A stretch of 64,000 nt of DNA from Monosporascus cannonballus. Lineage: Eukaryota > Ascomycota > Sordariomycetes > Xylariales. Under the pieces are notes generated by a model. That model searched no databases. It was not told the DNA's origin and saw only the letters and a program-made list of their open reading frames with translations. The translations under genes were made by a program, and so were the position numbers. The DNA lies in contig QJNS01000054.1 in assembly GCA_004154925.1 (NCBI GenBank), forward strand, positions 186,001 through 250,000, read 5' to 3'. Each line of letters begins with the position of its first letter. Positions within the stretch are counted from its first letter, which is position 1. Positions 26,877-39,981 of this stretch are shown piece by piece.

Positions 26877-28480
26877 ATGGTTGGTTTCGACCGTAAGCGC
26901 AGAATTCAGGATGCTAAGGACTTTATTGCGGAAGGTGGTTCCGAGGCCCTGGCGAGCGCGCGATTCGAAATACCCTAGTCGACCTTATCATACCGCGTCC
27001 ATGGCATTAAACCGCGTTCCGAAGCCAAAAATAACGTACGTAAATTGTCGGATCAGGAAAAAGATAAATTTATTAATTAGATATTATATAAAAAAGCATA
27101 TGGCCGCGCCCTTATAAAAATCCAGGTCCATTAAATAACAAAAGATTTATTAGGACCTAAAAGGATTATCGGAAAAAATTAGGTTAATCGTTTTATCGTA
27201 GGTTACGACAAAATATATACAAAAAAAGGACAAATTATGCCCCAGGACCGCCTAAAGGTACGCGATCGCGATGATATCCGCAAATTTTTCTCCCTTTTCG
27301 CCGCCGTCCAAACCAAATACAAAATTAAGCTTGCGAACAAATATAATATGGATAAAATAGGCGTTTAAAAAGGGGAACAAATTAATAAAACGGTTATAAA
27401 ACTTTTGAAAACGGTTTACGCGAAATTTAAAAAATCGAAAATAACGTTATAAATATTTATTTTCGAATATATCGGCTTTATATACGGAAAAGGTACGGCC
27501 GTATATATTTTTAATAATTTTACCGTTTCAAAGCAATATTTATTCGAAAATATCGAAAAAATCGAATATACATTAATTCCCAAAAAATAAATTAATAACG
27601 TTATCGCATTAAAATAATTAAAATTTATTTTCTTTTTAAAAATTAAATTTTATTTTCATAATAAATAATGGTTATTTATCTTAAATAATTATATTATATA
27701 TATATTTTTTACTTTTATATAAAAATGCTTTAAAAACAAAATCGCCTTTATATATTTTCTACTTTATTCGAATAATAACTTTTAGCTATTCGACGTTACC
27801 GTATTTTTAATACTTAAAAAAAATATCGTATCGCTTTGCAAAAAGCCGGCGGACTATTCGTAACCATTCCCGAATATAAATACCGTATATTAAAAGCATA
27901 TCGCAAAGTTGCCAAAATCGCCTTTATCGACAAAAATATTAAGTTGGATAACGTTATACCGGTTTATTTCTTTTTAAACCCGAAATAATATTAAAGGATC
28001 CCGAAATAACACCTTAGCCGGCCCTTAAGCCGAAAATACCTTTGGAACAAATAATTAACAGCTAAAACAAAATCGTATATATTTTTTATAAAGCTTTAAA
28101 ATTACTGAAAAATATGCGAACGGCTTTACGTAATTAGGCGAAAACGTTTCGCGATATACAGAAAGTAATAACTAAAGCTACCAAAAGGCTTAATAATTTT
28201 AATACCAAAAATACCATTTTTTTACTATAATAATTAATTTTTATTAACGAAATTCGAAAAATACGAAGGTTATAAATATTATATTATTACTAAGTAACCG
28301 AATAAGAACTTTGCGAATTTATCAGATATTAGGTCGATTAAGAACAAAGTTACTAAACATTTAAAATTTATAAAAGCTAGTAATCAAATTCCAATTAACA
28401 GTTATATTGAAAAGCAGCCTGTTAAAAAAAGGCAGCGTAAATCTAAATAACTTAAATAGCTTTATTTTATTAAGAAATAC
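26877..28480 (+). pseudogene. Broken Fot1/pogo transposase
   Basis: From ATG 26877 the first 33 codons are intact (MVGFDRKRRIQDAKDFIAEG...), then TAG replaces a codon at about 26976. The frame continues through a helix-turn-helix N-terminus (STLSYRVHG), a second DNA-binding part (GRAPL...) and the DDE domain. The first catalytic motif reads NMDKIG at about 27345-27362 where the family has NxDE (Glu changed to Lys). The second region reads LFILNNY with the Asp lost near 27680, followed by FDVTVF at about 27797-27814. A change of frame occurs near 27880. The first ~100 bp are nearly unmutated and the rest progressively worse. The reaction in life would be cut-and-paste transposition at TA sites. 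Confidence 0.85.
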
Positions 28481-28541
28481 GTTATTACGTTATTAAAAGG
28501 CTTTGGAACATGTAGGTTATTATTAATTTATATGTGTTTTA

Positions 28542-28587
28542 GTTATTTATTGCTAGGGTATTTCATTAGGTGGGGTCCGAGGTTAGG
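28542..28587 (-). repeat. Pogo element right terminal inverted repeat
   Basis: This is the complement of 19938-19983, ending GGTCCGAGGTTAGG. It is followed by a short AT stretch and the TA target dinucleotide at 28593-28594. Confidence 0.88.
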
Positions 28588-28592
28588 ATTTT

Positions 28593-28930
28593 TAGATATT
28601 TATATTATTAAATTTAGTTTTAAAATAACACCGTATATGCTATATTTCGAAAATAATATATAAAGTTAAATAATTAAGGAATTTTATCCTTAAAACGAAT
28701 ATATTAATGATCGCCGTCATTACGATGGATTTAAAATTTTAATTAAGTTTTTGCATTATATTAAAACAGAAAACGATTATTTAAATTATAAGGAAATTAT
28801 TACTAAAAAAGTCCTTTTGCGGTTTTACTAAGAAAGAAAGAAAACTTTGGTACGTAAGCCATATAATATTAATAAAATTATAATCCATTTTTTTCGTTTA
28901 TAGCGTTAAAATGATGTTTTACAAGAAAAA
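28593..28930 (+). repeat. Tandem repeat half B, copy 1
   Basis: This is the sequence right of the pogo element. It aligns with 29411-29755, with shared blocks such as AATTTTAAAATAA early and TTTTTTCGTTTA near the end. It completes the first ~820-bp unit begun at 19457. Confidence 0.65.
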
Positions 28931-29410
28931 TAAAACGGCTAGAATTTTAACCAATTATTAAATCTAAATCGTGCGGGTTTATATTAGTAAAAGTGTTATA
29001 GGAATTTAAATAATAAAATAATTTAGTTACGTTTCATAATATCAAAAATATCTTAGGTAATAAATTGTTATTACAAATTAATGTTATTGAAATTATATAT
29101 TTAATGAATGTATATATGTTACGTAAATTAATTAGATATTTATTAGATTTTAAAATTATTATAAATATAATCTATTTGAAAAAGATTGGCTTTATATAAA
29201 TATACTTAAATCTTAACGCTCAAAATTCTATATTATATAATCTATTTATATAAATTCAACAGTTTCTTATAACCGGCTTTAACTCGAGTTATAATACGAT
29301 TTTTCTTTTTTAAAAACCTTTGTTTTTAAAATATTTATTTTATATAAATCTTAATTTTATTATGTCAAATCGTATCGTTAATCGTAAGTTTCGTAATCGC
29401 CTTTATTTAA
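28931..29410 (+). repeat. Tandem repeat half A, copy 2
   Basis: Direct repeat of 19457-19930, containing for example the shared blocks TTTAACCAATTATTAAATCTAA and ATAATACGATTTTTCTTTT. This copy has no insertion, so its junction with half B (around 29405-29430) shows the empty pogo target site. Confidence 0.75.
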
Positions 29411-29755
29411 AAAGGTTTAAGGTTTTAAATTATCTATATTACGAAATGTAATTTTAAAATAATATCTTATATATCGTAGTTCGAATATAGAATAAAACGT
29501 TAAATAATTATAGAAATTTATCGTTAGAACGAATACATTAAAAAGAGTTGTTATTATAATAGATTGAGTATTTCGATCGATCTTTTTCGTCGTATTAGAG
29601 AAAAAAACAGTTTAAATCGTAAGGAAACCGTTACTAGAAAACCTTTCTTGGGATTTTAATAAAAGATTAACAAAAGTTTAGTGCATAAATAACGTAAAAT
29701 TAACAAAATTATTATCTGTTTTTTTCGTTTACGCCATCAAAAAAGTTTTTTATGA
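29411..29755 (+). repeat. Tandem repeat half B, copy 2
   Basis: Matches 28593-28930. The tandem array appears to end near 29760, where similarity to another half A stops after a few bases. No coding frame was seen. Confidence 0.6.
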
Positions 29756-31334
29756 AAAAAGAAATTAAAATTATTAAATACGAATTTTATTCTATAAATT
29801 AGTTAAACGAATAAAAATATATAGAAGTGGAGACCGCTGTAGTTATATTACTTATTAATTTTCTTAATTAATCTGTTTTCGAACCCGTTATTTAAGGAAT
29901 TAATATTAACGATTTCGGTGCTATTTATAAATCTGTTTTAAATAAGCGTTAAGTATTTATAAGACTTTTGTCGATTTTTAGATATCTTCGAAATTTAGAT
30001 ATTATTGTATTGAATTAAATACTAGATAAATTCTCTTTTTATATATATTTTATTATATTTTATTTTAAACATAACTTTATATTATATAAACTTTAATAAC
30101 ATCGATTGTTAATTTAAATAAGGCAACGAAAAAAAATAAAGTTTAATTTTTTATAGAAGATGTAATTAGTAATTATTTTTTGACATCTTTTTAGGAATTT
30201 TATATAAACTAATATATATAAAATTAAGTTCTTTTATTAAAACCTTTATTTAAATATTTTTCGTAATGAAATGAACTATTTTTGTTGTTTATTAAATTAA
30301 TACCACTTTATATACTCAAGTTATTTAAATTAGTATATTCATTTTAGTAATTACGCGAGAAATTTAATTCTATTTGTATTTTTCAATATAATTATTTAAA
30401 ATATGGTAATAGAAATATTATATTAATATGAATATATATATTGTATACGGTATTATAGGTATTAAATATGTAATCGAAATTTATATTTATTAACATCCTT
30501 TTAATGTTTTTATAATAATTAATTTTATAAATTCATTGCATAATAAATTCTTTTAATATATTTATTTTGTATTTAATTAATAATGCATTGTAAACTAACT
30601 TTAAATATCCAATTTAACAGTTTTATATATTTATATTACGAACTTATATCAGAATTTAAACTGTATGTAGTACTTATAGTAGAAATCACTTTATAAAATC
30701 ATTCGTATATTATAATAATGATTTTTTTTCTAAAAAATGTATTTTTTCCATATGTCTATTTTCTTAATTATGGAAAAAATGTACGTTTTTACGAATTTAT
30801 TAACATATACGAAAGTTTTGTTGTATTATAATTTTGTTCTTAAGTTTTCGTATAAAAAACCTTTGATAATAAAATCTAAGACAATCGAGTTTTATAGTTT
30901 TTTTTAACTTCATAATAATTATATTTTTTTGATAACGCGTATATCTTTATCTTTTAAAATTATTATAAAGATTATATTATCGTTATATTTCGTAAATTAC
31001 TATTTTGATTTTATTAAAATTTAACAAGAATTAAAATCGTTTTAAATGTATATAAATTCTTAAATATATATAACTAATATTTATATATATATCGTATTAA
31101 ACCTTTTTAATTTATTTTCTTTTTAATAAAGGATTGTTATATCTTTCTAAATTTTAATTTACGTTATCCAATAGATATTATATGTAATATTTTCCGAATA
31201 CGATAATTAATTAATAATATTTATAATTAAAATGAAGAATACATTGATTTCGTAAAAACGTATTTTAGCACCGAGTAAGACATAGTTATTAACAAATTTA
31301 TACTTTAATAAAATTTATATCTGTTAATAATTCG

Positions 31335-31990
31335 ATAAAGTCGAAATATAAATTTTTAAGCGGTATACCTTACGGATCAATTTTAAAAACAGCTATAAAA
31401 ACAAGCTTTTAAGATAAATCTTAACTAGATGTAAAAAGCTTTATATATCTCCACTAATCTTATAATTAAAAACATTAAATATTAATTGATAAAATATTAA
31501 AAATTTAACTTCCAATTACTTTTACGGTATTTTTCTCAGTTAGAATTAAGTAGCTTATTATATCGTATATTTTCTGATATATAATATTAATAATCTGTTT
31601 TAATAAGGTTTTTAACAAAAATATTGTGCTTACGATGTTTAAATTTTACAAAACTATCGAACAAACAAAAATTATCGATATTTTAATTTACTAAAAAAAC
31701 TTTATCTAAAAATCGGTTTCCGTTTTTAATTTTTCTATTTAATATAATTTTCGAAAATAACAATAATTGATTTTTATAGAAGCTTATACCAAATAATAGA
31801 GTAATTATGTAAAGATTATTAACAAAATTAAAAGAAAATAACAACCAGGTTAAAAATTCCGATATTTAAAGTTTAATACGAATTAACCTAAATAATTACG
31901 AACGCTGATTTACTCGGTTGTTCCAGATAGTAAAAATCTTTCAAAACTCAAACAAAAATAGACATAAATAAGAGCTGAAATAACGATGGC
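31335..31990 (+). repeat. Dispersed unknown repeat, copy a
   Basis: The part at about 31835-31985 is the inverted counterpart of 33940-34090 (shared core GCTGATTTACTCGGTTGTTCC compared, on the minus strand, with GCTGGTTTACTCGGCTGTTCC). The part near 31335 (TTCGATAAAGTCGA...TTTAAGCGGTAT) matches 51240-51300 in direct orientation. Confidence 0.5.
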
Positions 31991-32299
31991 ATTAATAAAA
32001 ATTAGAAATTAAAATAATAATTTATTATTTCATCTAATTTAATTTATTCAATTGAACTATTTAAGATTATCTCTATTTTAATAATGTAATGTAATTCTTT
32101 TAAAACATTTTATATATTACAATTATAGTAATATATTTATATAAACAATATAAATATAAGTCATTCTCTTTTAATTGATATTTCTGCAATAATTATTGAA
32201 ATTATTATAAAAACTATATTATAAAATACTTCTAATTAAATTAAATGTCCAAATTGATTTAAATCTTTAATGGCTTAATAATCGTAAACTTAGTTATCT

Positions 32300-32460
32300 T
32301 GTTTCGCTTGCTGTTGTCCTAGACAACTAACAGCTTGTAAAAAACGACTGATTCGAATCCAGCTCAGGACGACGTATTCTAGACTGCTAATCTAGTGCAC
32401 GGACTATTTAGAGCTTCGGCTTCGCGTTCGTGTTAGCGACATTGAGAACTGGTTAAAGGC
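32300..32460. other. GC-richer islet with tRNA-Ser-like pieces
   Basis: A short island in AT-rich DNA contains GATTCGAATCC (T-arm-like, about 32350), GACGACGT, the string GACTGCTAATC (identical to the anticodon loop region of tRNA-Ser(GCT), about 32384), and GGTTAAAGGCG (D-arm-like, about 32450). The pieces are in the wrong order for a tRNA and no cloverleaf forms. At best it is a scrambled tRNA or SINE relic. Confidence 0.2.
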
Positions 32461-33929
32461 GTTATAAAACCAATCAAAAGTATTGTATACGTAATAAATT
32501 TATTATTACGTTACATAACTCTTACAGTTTTTTATGTAACTTGTCTACAAGTACGATTTTTTCCGAAACTACTTTTCGGATTATGTTATATTGTTAAATA
32601 TTTACATATATATAACAATACTAAATTAACATAAAATTAAATACTTCAATAATATAAATTTTCTAAAATATAAATATAATGTATAAAAAAGTTTAATAAT
32701 TTAATCTTTGTTTTTTTAAATAAATATTAATTTTAATATTATATTTACAAACTTTACACAAGTAATAAAGTTTGAGTTTAAAATAAAAAGTCTATTAAAA
32801 GTATAAAATAATAGCTTATTAAAAATGCTCATATTAATTTATTAGTTATAAAAATTTGTTAATAAATATATTTATTAATATATTTATATCAATTTATACT
32901 ATCTTAAAATAATTACAATTTATTTGACTTAACAAGGTAGTATTTATTAAGAGACTTTCGTCTACAGTTATTAAAAGCTTTTATTTTATACTCATTATAT
33001 AAATATTTTTATATTTAAAAGCATTAACATATAATAACAAAAGTAGAGAAGCCTAATTTAATTGTTACTTATTTAGAATTATTTAAAATTACGTAATATA
33101 TTTTACATAATAATTTTAAAATTTCAGTACATATATTCTTTTTATAATAGATCATGATTTATATTATTGACGGTTAAATTAAACCCATCTTTTTATAATA
33201 TGTAAAGAAAATTATTCATAAATTAAAAGAATTATTTAATATATATTGCGCAATTAAAGAATTTAAATAAAATACTAAAATATTTACTTAATGTTTTAAT
33301 AATTGAATATCCATTATATGTATATTAAAATAAAGGAATAAAACGTTAATTTGAATATATTTAAATATTAAATTATTCAATAATTATATAAATGCTGTAA
33401 GAAAAATGGTTTTTGTAAAGGTTTTACTGTTTCGAATAACTCGTATCGCATATTCGAAATTTCCTAACATGGTATTTTGATTTATAATAACTTTAAAACC
33501 GTAAAACGATTAAAACTAGCAAAAGTTCGCAAAGCTTTTTATGTGCATATAAGATTTTCTCCTAAGGTTTATCTTGAAAATTTATTATTGTCGAAATTTA
33601 TAGACAATTATTCAGGTGCCAAACATAGTTTTATAAAATTAAAATATAATTTATGTTAATCTTAATAACTATGAATTAATAATTCTATTTAAAAATATTA
33701 TATATAATATTTATTTTATAAATTATATTATATTATAAAATTTTATACATTAGATTTATATATATTTTATACTGCAAATTTATTTATATTTTATATTATG
33801 TAAATGTATATATAATTGTGTTATATTTTATTATGTTTTTTAATGAAATATAAATGTTGAAATAAAATTCTATATAATGATAAATTGTTATATTAATTCC
33901 TAGCTTTTTCAAATTGGTTCCTTTCTTAA

Positions 33930-34440
33930 ACTGCCTTAGCCTGCCTTAGCCTGCCTTTATCCACGTCAATTTCTATCCGAGTTTTGGAAGGTCTTTGCCG
34001 TTCGGAACAGCCGAGTAAACCAGCGCTCGTCATCGTCCAGGTTGATTCGTATCAAATCTAAATGTAGGAATTCTTAAACCCGTTATTATCGTTCGTTCAT
34101 TATCTATATATCGAGATATTCGACGGGTTTTCTAGTATTAACGTATCGGGATAAATTATAACTTGAGAAGATGGCGTAAAGACGATCGAGGTTAAAGTTC
34201 CTAGGTCTTTTGCTAGCTGACATCTGATATTCCTAGTCATGAAACTAGCGTGCGCCCGCAAAGTTTTTTATACGCACTGAAGGTTTATCGCATAAAGCTT
34301 AATATCTCGACCTTGCCGAACTATAAAGCCAACGGGTATAAGGTTTATCAGGGCCGAAGCTTATCAACAACAACGCATATCAGCCTTCTAAGCCGATATC
34401 AATCGAGAAATTACGTATTTACGAAAACCTAATAATCGAT
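33930..34440 (-). repeat. Dispersed unknown repeat, copy b (best preserved)
   Basis: This is GC-balanced relative to its surroundings. It is homologous to 53040-53830 in the same orientation (shared AACGATCGAGGTTAAAG) and inverted relative to 31835-31985. On the minus strand a frame with only TAG/TAA interruptions can be read through about 34230-33930, including NLDDDERWFTRLFRTAKTF, which has coding character. The protein family is not recognised. The edge near 33935 has three tandem copies of a CTGCCTTAGC-like motif. Confidence 0.5.
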
Positions 34441-35111
34441 TTTAAAAAAACGTTTTATGAAATTAAAGAATATTGTATATTTATTAGAAATATTATTAAT
34501 TAATTATTTTCATCGAAGGTACAAAATATAATATTTATAATATAAACTATATCGTATAATAATTACTTATATATTTAACTTAAATGCGAAAATATAAGTT
34601 AAATTTGAATAAATGTTTTTTATTTTATTATTGAAATATTTAAATAAATCCTGGTTTTTAACCCAAATAACTAAACCGTTCTGAAAATTTAAAGTTCTAA
34701 AAACTATAATCAAAATACAATTTATAAATATAATAATTTAACATAATTTAATAATTTTATTTATAAATATCTCTTTTAAAACGTATTTGAAATAATTCAA
34801 AGTCTCAGAATATATATTAATGAAATTTACTATATGTATAATATTTCTTTTTTATAATAGTTTTACAAGTTTAATTAATCATTTATTTATTCTCATATAA
34901 TTACAGTTTTTCAAAAATAATTTCCAGTTGTATTAAATAATACATTTCATATTTATAAAATAAATTCTACGTCAACCTTTATAGCTAAATATCTTAATTA
35001 TATTTTATATTTTATATGTTTTGAATTATAAATAGTTATAGTTAAAAATTATAAAGTTTAAATTCTTTAAATTAACTTTATATTTAGTGTTTAAAATCTA
35101 TTAAAATTAGT

Positions 35112-35112
35112 G

Positions 35113-35149
<37 letters not shown>

Positions 35150-35160
35150 TAATAAATAAA
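35112..35160. repeat. (TAA)n microsatellite
   Basis: About eleven TAA units in a row, followed by looser A/T repeats. Similar but shorter tracts occur at 15601-15622 and 47940-47962. Confidence 0.85.
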
Positions 35161-35819
35161 GAGAAATATAAACAAAATCTGCATTCGTTTTAATTAATAC
35201 TATTAATAAAATACGCTTAATGTTGGCGAAATATTTCAATTGTAAAGTATAATAATGTAAGAGAATAGCTTCGAGGCGTTGAAACCCCTCATTCTTTGAA
35301 TTATTAGCAAAATGTTTAGTTTTTTCTATTTTCTTATATACAACCTTTAATATTTGTATAATATTGATTTGAGCCGTTAATACTTTATCAACTTATTAAC
35401 ATTTTTAATTTATTAATTTTTAATCGCTTATTTATTATATAAACTATTCCTTTTCATCAAAGCTTTTTATAAAATATAATCGATATATAACAAAATCTCT
35501 TAATTAAAAAGGTAAAGAAATTGGGAACAAAATAATATAATTTATACTTATTTTAATTATTATTATTGTATTTTTAAATATTAAAACATAATATTTTGTG
35601 CGAATTTCTCATACAAAACTCTACAATATTTAATTTTAATTTTAATATTACATTTCTTTATTAGAAATATTTAAAATAAACAATTTACCATATTAATAAA
35701 TATATTATATAAACATTGTTTCTCAAAAACGAAGTTTGCAAATTAAAGTATAATTTATCATAATTTTAAAAATCTTTAATTAATTATTATACTGAAAAAC
35801 AGCTTATATAAGAATTATT

Positions 35820-38000
35820 TTATAAATTATACTATATAACAGCTTACGACATAATTCGATGAGCTTAGAAAATAAAGCTTAAAGGCAGATATACCTTAAA
35901 TACACAATTTTTCTTTATTATTCAAAGTATCTTCTGTTATATTAACAATTAATTTGATGTTTTATTAAAGTACTTATTGAAGAATATTAAAATATAATTT
36001 TCACTCTTATGTTTCAAATTAATTATTTACGTTATTAATTTTAATAAAATATTCTTATAAACATTCCTTTTTGAAATAATTAATTAAGATTTTAATTAGT
36101 AATTTTCAATGTTAAAAAACTTTGTCAATATAACTTTAAAAAGACTTAAGAAATTTATGGAATTTTGCTAACTTTTAATAGCATCGGAATTGTATTTAAA
36201 TTAAATAGTTTTATATGCTCCAAAATATACGACGTATAAAAATATAAACCTTTTTTTTAATATTCTACTTTTTCGCTATAATTAAAACCTTTATTAATTA
36301 TGGACAAGATTTTATACTTAAACAATATATGAATATAATAATAATACTATTTTTTAAAACAGCGTTTATATATTTCGAAATCATACAAAAATTTAGTATA
36401 ATATATAACAATTTCAATATGTGTAAATTTATACATTTTGGAAATATTTAATCAGAAAGTTAGGCTTTTTTTATATAATATTAAAGATTAATATTCGTAA
36501 CATATCATATGTGCAAACAGTGAAAATAAATAAGCTGTGCAATATTTTAAGAAATTAAAATATATTATTTTAATTTTATATTTTTAATAAATATAATATA
36601 CAACTATTTTTGCATGTATTTAAAATAGAATTAGCTATTTAAATTAAACCAAGTAACGTGAAACCTTGTTATGAAAAGTCTGGTTTTATTTATGATATTT
36701 TATTTTCTGCTTTGACAACGCAATATAATATTAAACGCGCTTAAATCGATATTATTTTTTTGTATAAAAATTAGCGGTAATCGAAACCGAATTGCTTATC
36801 GAGCGTATTTTCGATTTAAATATATAAACGGTTTATATCATACTTTAATGTGTAAAAGTATAGCGAATTTACTGCTTGTTTAACTTATTACGATATTTAT
36901 CGAAGTTTATTATAGGTTACATTTCGTTAAATGATAAAAAACTTAAAACGTATTTATATTTAAAGAATTGATTTTAAAGAGGTACTATAAAAAACTGCAA
37001 ATATATTGTGCAAATAATTTAAGCGTATTTATATTATAATTATAAAAGAAATATAGTTGAAATACTTATCATTTAAATTATATTATTTATGGATGTTTTG
37101 TATACTTAGCTCAGCTTGAAAATATATCTTAAACTCAATTATACTTTATAATTATAAAACTTTATATTATAAATGAAGATATTTATAATTTAGATAAAAT
37201 GAGTAGTGTAAGCATAGATGTCGAAAACTGTTTAAAAAATTAAATAAGCATAATAAAGAAATCGAAAAGAGGCAATAATTATATTAGTTATACAACCGTA
37301 AAACTAAAATTTATTTACTTGTATTATTTTAAATACAAAAGAATACTCTACTGTTTAGTCTTAAAAATAAATCTTATTACTTAATTTAAATATCTGCATA
37401 AAATAAAACCAGTAAAAATGAACGAATTAAATGTAAAATGCCTTTAATATTTTGATAATTATATTTGAACGCGTAGAAACAAAAATCAAATCTTTTTTGA
37501 TATTTAACGTTTTCCAAATTTATTACTTAATAAAGTTCGAAACATATTATATAAATTACGATAATATTATATTTTATATATTTATGTATTTCTTTTAGGG
37601 TTTATAAGTATCTAATATATTTTGCTTTTTGGTATTAATACACCTTTATTAATTTTAAAGAATAAACTTAATATAATATTAATATAATTATATCCTAAAA
37701 AGCAATTTTCTATTAGCTTTTATAACGCGTTTAAAACTATTATAACGTCCGATAATATTACATCCGCACCCCCAAAAATTTGATTTATGTTTTTTCATTT
37801 TAATAATGCTTTTTTCGAATTCGAAATTCCTTTAATTATATTTATACCGAGAGTTTTCTATTAAATTTCAGAGGTTTCTTTGATTTTTCGCTTACGAATG
37901 CTTTCAAATTATTTGTAGCGAAAGTAACCGTAAATACAATTAATCAATATAAATATTTAAATATATATAAGATTTTAAAATATTGTTAAAATAATTATAA
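35820..38000 (+). repeat. Dispersed unknown repeat, copy c
   Basis: The stretches around 36840-36900 and 37690-37930 align with about 55080-55140 and 55840-56100 (for example AATAATGCT.TTTTC with matching surroundings). This extends the collinearity between the two CpA-retaining blocks. No gene seen. Confidence 0.4.
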
Positions 38001-38139
38001 TTTTTTAAAAATAAAATTAATAATTTGAAAAATAGAATAATAATATCAGCTTGAAAAAAGTATAAATATAATAATATAAGCGTTATGAAGAATTGTAAGT
38101 ATTATAAATTCTATTTTTAAACATTTTTTATCCTATACT

Positions 38140-39130
38140 CCGGCAATAAAAATATATTACGATGATACTTCTCTTACCGGTGGCGGACTTACAAAATTTT
38201 CATATTCTTTACCATATTAGTAAAATCCTAAGTTCGAATAAAATATATATATATATTTTTAAAAAGTATTGATAATATATGCATATTATTAAACGAAATT
38301 ATTTCCGATAAAGAATTATATATCTTTTAAAACATAAATAAAGCTTTATCATATAGAACGGTCTAAACCATAAATTATTTAATACGTTTAAATTTTAAAC
38401 TAATAACTATATTAAATAGTTTAACCAAATACTGAGAACGTATTTTATATATATTTTATTAATTAAAAATATAAAACTTAAATTACAGATTATATATTAT
38501 TTCTTTAATTTACCATATTAATTACTATACAAATATTGCAGTAGTTTTAATATATATAAATCTAGGAATTACATTTAATATTTATAATATTGTATATAAT
38601 ATAATTATTAATGCTCATAAAATATATATATTAAAATAACCTAGATACGTATTTCAGAAAATAAAAGCGAAATGAAACTTTGTACATAATTAAATAACTA
38701 AATATTATTACTAAATAAAATTTAAAAAGTTACTTTTCAAAAGATATAATATATTTTATAACGAAATAAATCTCCATAAAGTGATTTAATAAAAGGTTGG
38801 AGTTTAAATACATTAATCTATACATAATTATTAAATAGACTTTTTAATATAATTATTGATGATAGTTGTTGTTTAAATTTAAATTATATGTAATAATTTA
38901 ACTTGTCTTACTTAAAATAATGATTTATAATATTAAATTTTATGCGAAAGAAAACAATATAAAAATAAAAGATTAGATTATATACGAAATAGAAAATTTT
39001 GTTCGATATAAAAAATAGATTTACTTAGTATCTAATTAAACAACAATGTATTTAAATTTCGACAACACTAAAATATTTATGAAAACATTTATTAACGTTT
39101 AATATATATTAAGAAAACTTCTCTTAATAA
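38140..39130 (+). pseudogene. Worn Gypsy-2-like integrase and chromodomain end
   Basis: The sequence aligns with the second half of Gypsy-2 pol. ACGGTCTAAACCATAAATTA at about 38361 corresponds to CGGCCTAAATTATAAATTA near 24993. The end at about 39020-39130 (TTACTTAGTATCTAATTA... TTTATTAACGTTTAATAT) corresponds to 25665-25755. The LTR does not follow, so it is a truncated fragment. It has diverged more than Gypsy-4 and has lost the CpG-biased pattern. Confidence 0.6.
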
Positions 39131-39610
39131 TCATAAAATTGAAAAAGTCCTAAATCCGATAAATTAAAATTGAATAAATTAACAAAAATGACGGCTTATC
39201 TGAAGATAATCTTATTAATTTTATTAATAAGTTTCTCTTATTTTATTTTCATTCTTTTTAATTTATTAAACAATTAAACATTGGGTTATATTATCATAAC
39301 GTGTTTAAGATAAATTCAAAAAACCTATTTATTAAATTCGATATATTACGTAAAAGCTTTATTTATTTTCTTTCAATATTAATGTTACATTTTAAATTAA
39401 CGAGGTCAAAAATCTACAAAAAACCCTTTAGCTAAAATTCTCTTATTTTAAAAAAATAATAAAATATTTATCTTATCGTCAAATCGGCCGCGTACCATAT
39501 ATTTCTTATAACGCAAAGTAACCTTTCATTATTTCGTGGAATAAACTTTTTGAAAAATATTAAAAATAAAATATAACTTTAAAATTACTTTTTTCGAAAG
39601 CTTTTCCCAT

Positions 39611-39804
39611 TGGAAGATAATGGACAGCTATGAGCTAGAATAAAGTGATCTCCGACAAGTCGTAAAGCAGATTTCAAAAAGGGAATATATTAGGTTATTT
39701 CCATCTGGCATTTTTTACTAGCTACTAGATGGTTATTTGTACTAGCGCGTAAGTTTGTGGTTGGTCGGATAATAGCCGTAGCCATATAAAAGCTGTATTT
39801 TTAC
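39611..39804 (-). repeat. Gypsy-3 3' LTR
   Basis: This 194-bp LTR pairs with 46644-46838. On the minus strand it begins TGTAAAAATACAGC. Its left (outer) part is better preserved than that of its partner. Confidence 0.8.
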
Positions 39805-39981
39805 AATTATTTTTTCTTTTTAAGCTGTTAATCCTTAATAGTCGTAATAAATTAATATAGCTTAGTCGTAAATTATATTACGTAAGATAGCCGAAAGTTT
39901 TCCGTATGTAAGTACGTAAGTTATATTATATTACGCGCGGTTACCGTAGTAACTAATCCGTATTATATTAGGTAACTAATT

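Larger units (their letters stand above)
19933..28592 (+). mobile_element. Fot1/pogo-type DNA transposon, split by Gypsy-2
   Basis: The terminal inverted repeats are CCTAACCTCGGACCCC... at 19938-19983 and the complement at 28542-28587, alike over about 46 bp with three mismatches. A few AT bases extend them outward to TA dinucleotides at 19931-19932 and 28593-28594, the target duplication normal for this superfamily. Gypsy-2 with its own duplication interrupts it at 19993-26805; without that the element is about 1.85 kb, a typical size for Fot1/pogo. The remaining interior (26806-28541) encodes a broken transposase. Confidence 0.88.
29756..39610. other. AT-rich block of a second type, with CpA retained and CpG scarce
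   Basis: Nearly 10 kb in which cytosines occur in CA, CT and CC contexts as freely as in CG, unlike the CpG-only block at 8704-18890. It contains no credible gene. What can be resolved are copies of an unidentified dispersed repeat (31335-31990 plus, 33930-34440 minus, 35820-38000 plus), a GC-richer islet (32300-32460), a (TAA)n tract, and a worn Gypsy-2-like end (38140-39130). Short open frames at 33477-33659 and 34250-34432 lie inside the dispersed repeat and have no recognised product. Confidence 0.6.
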
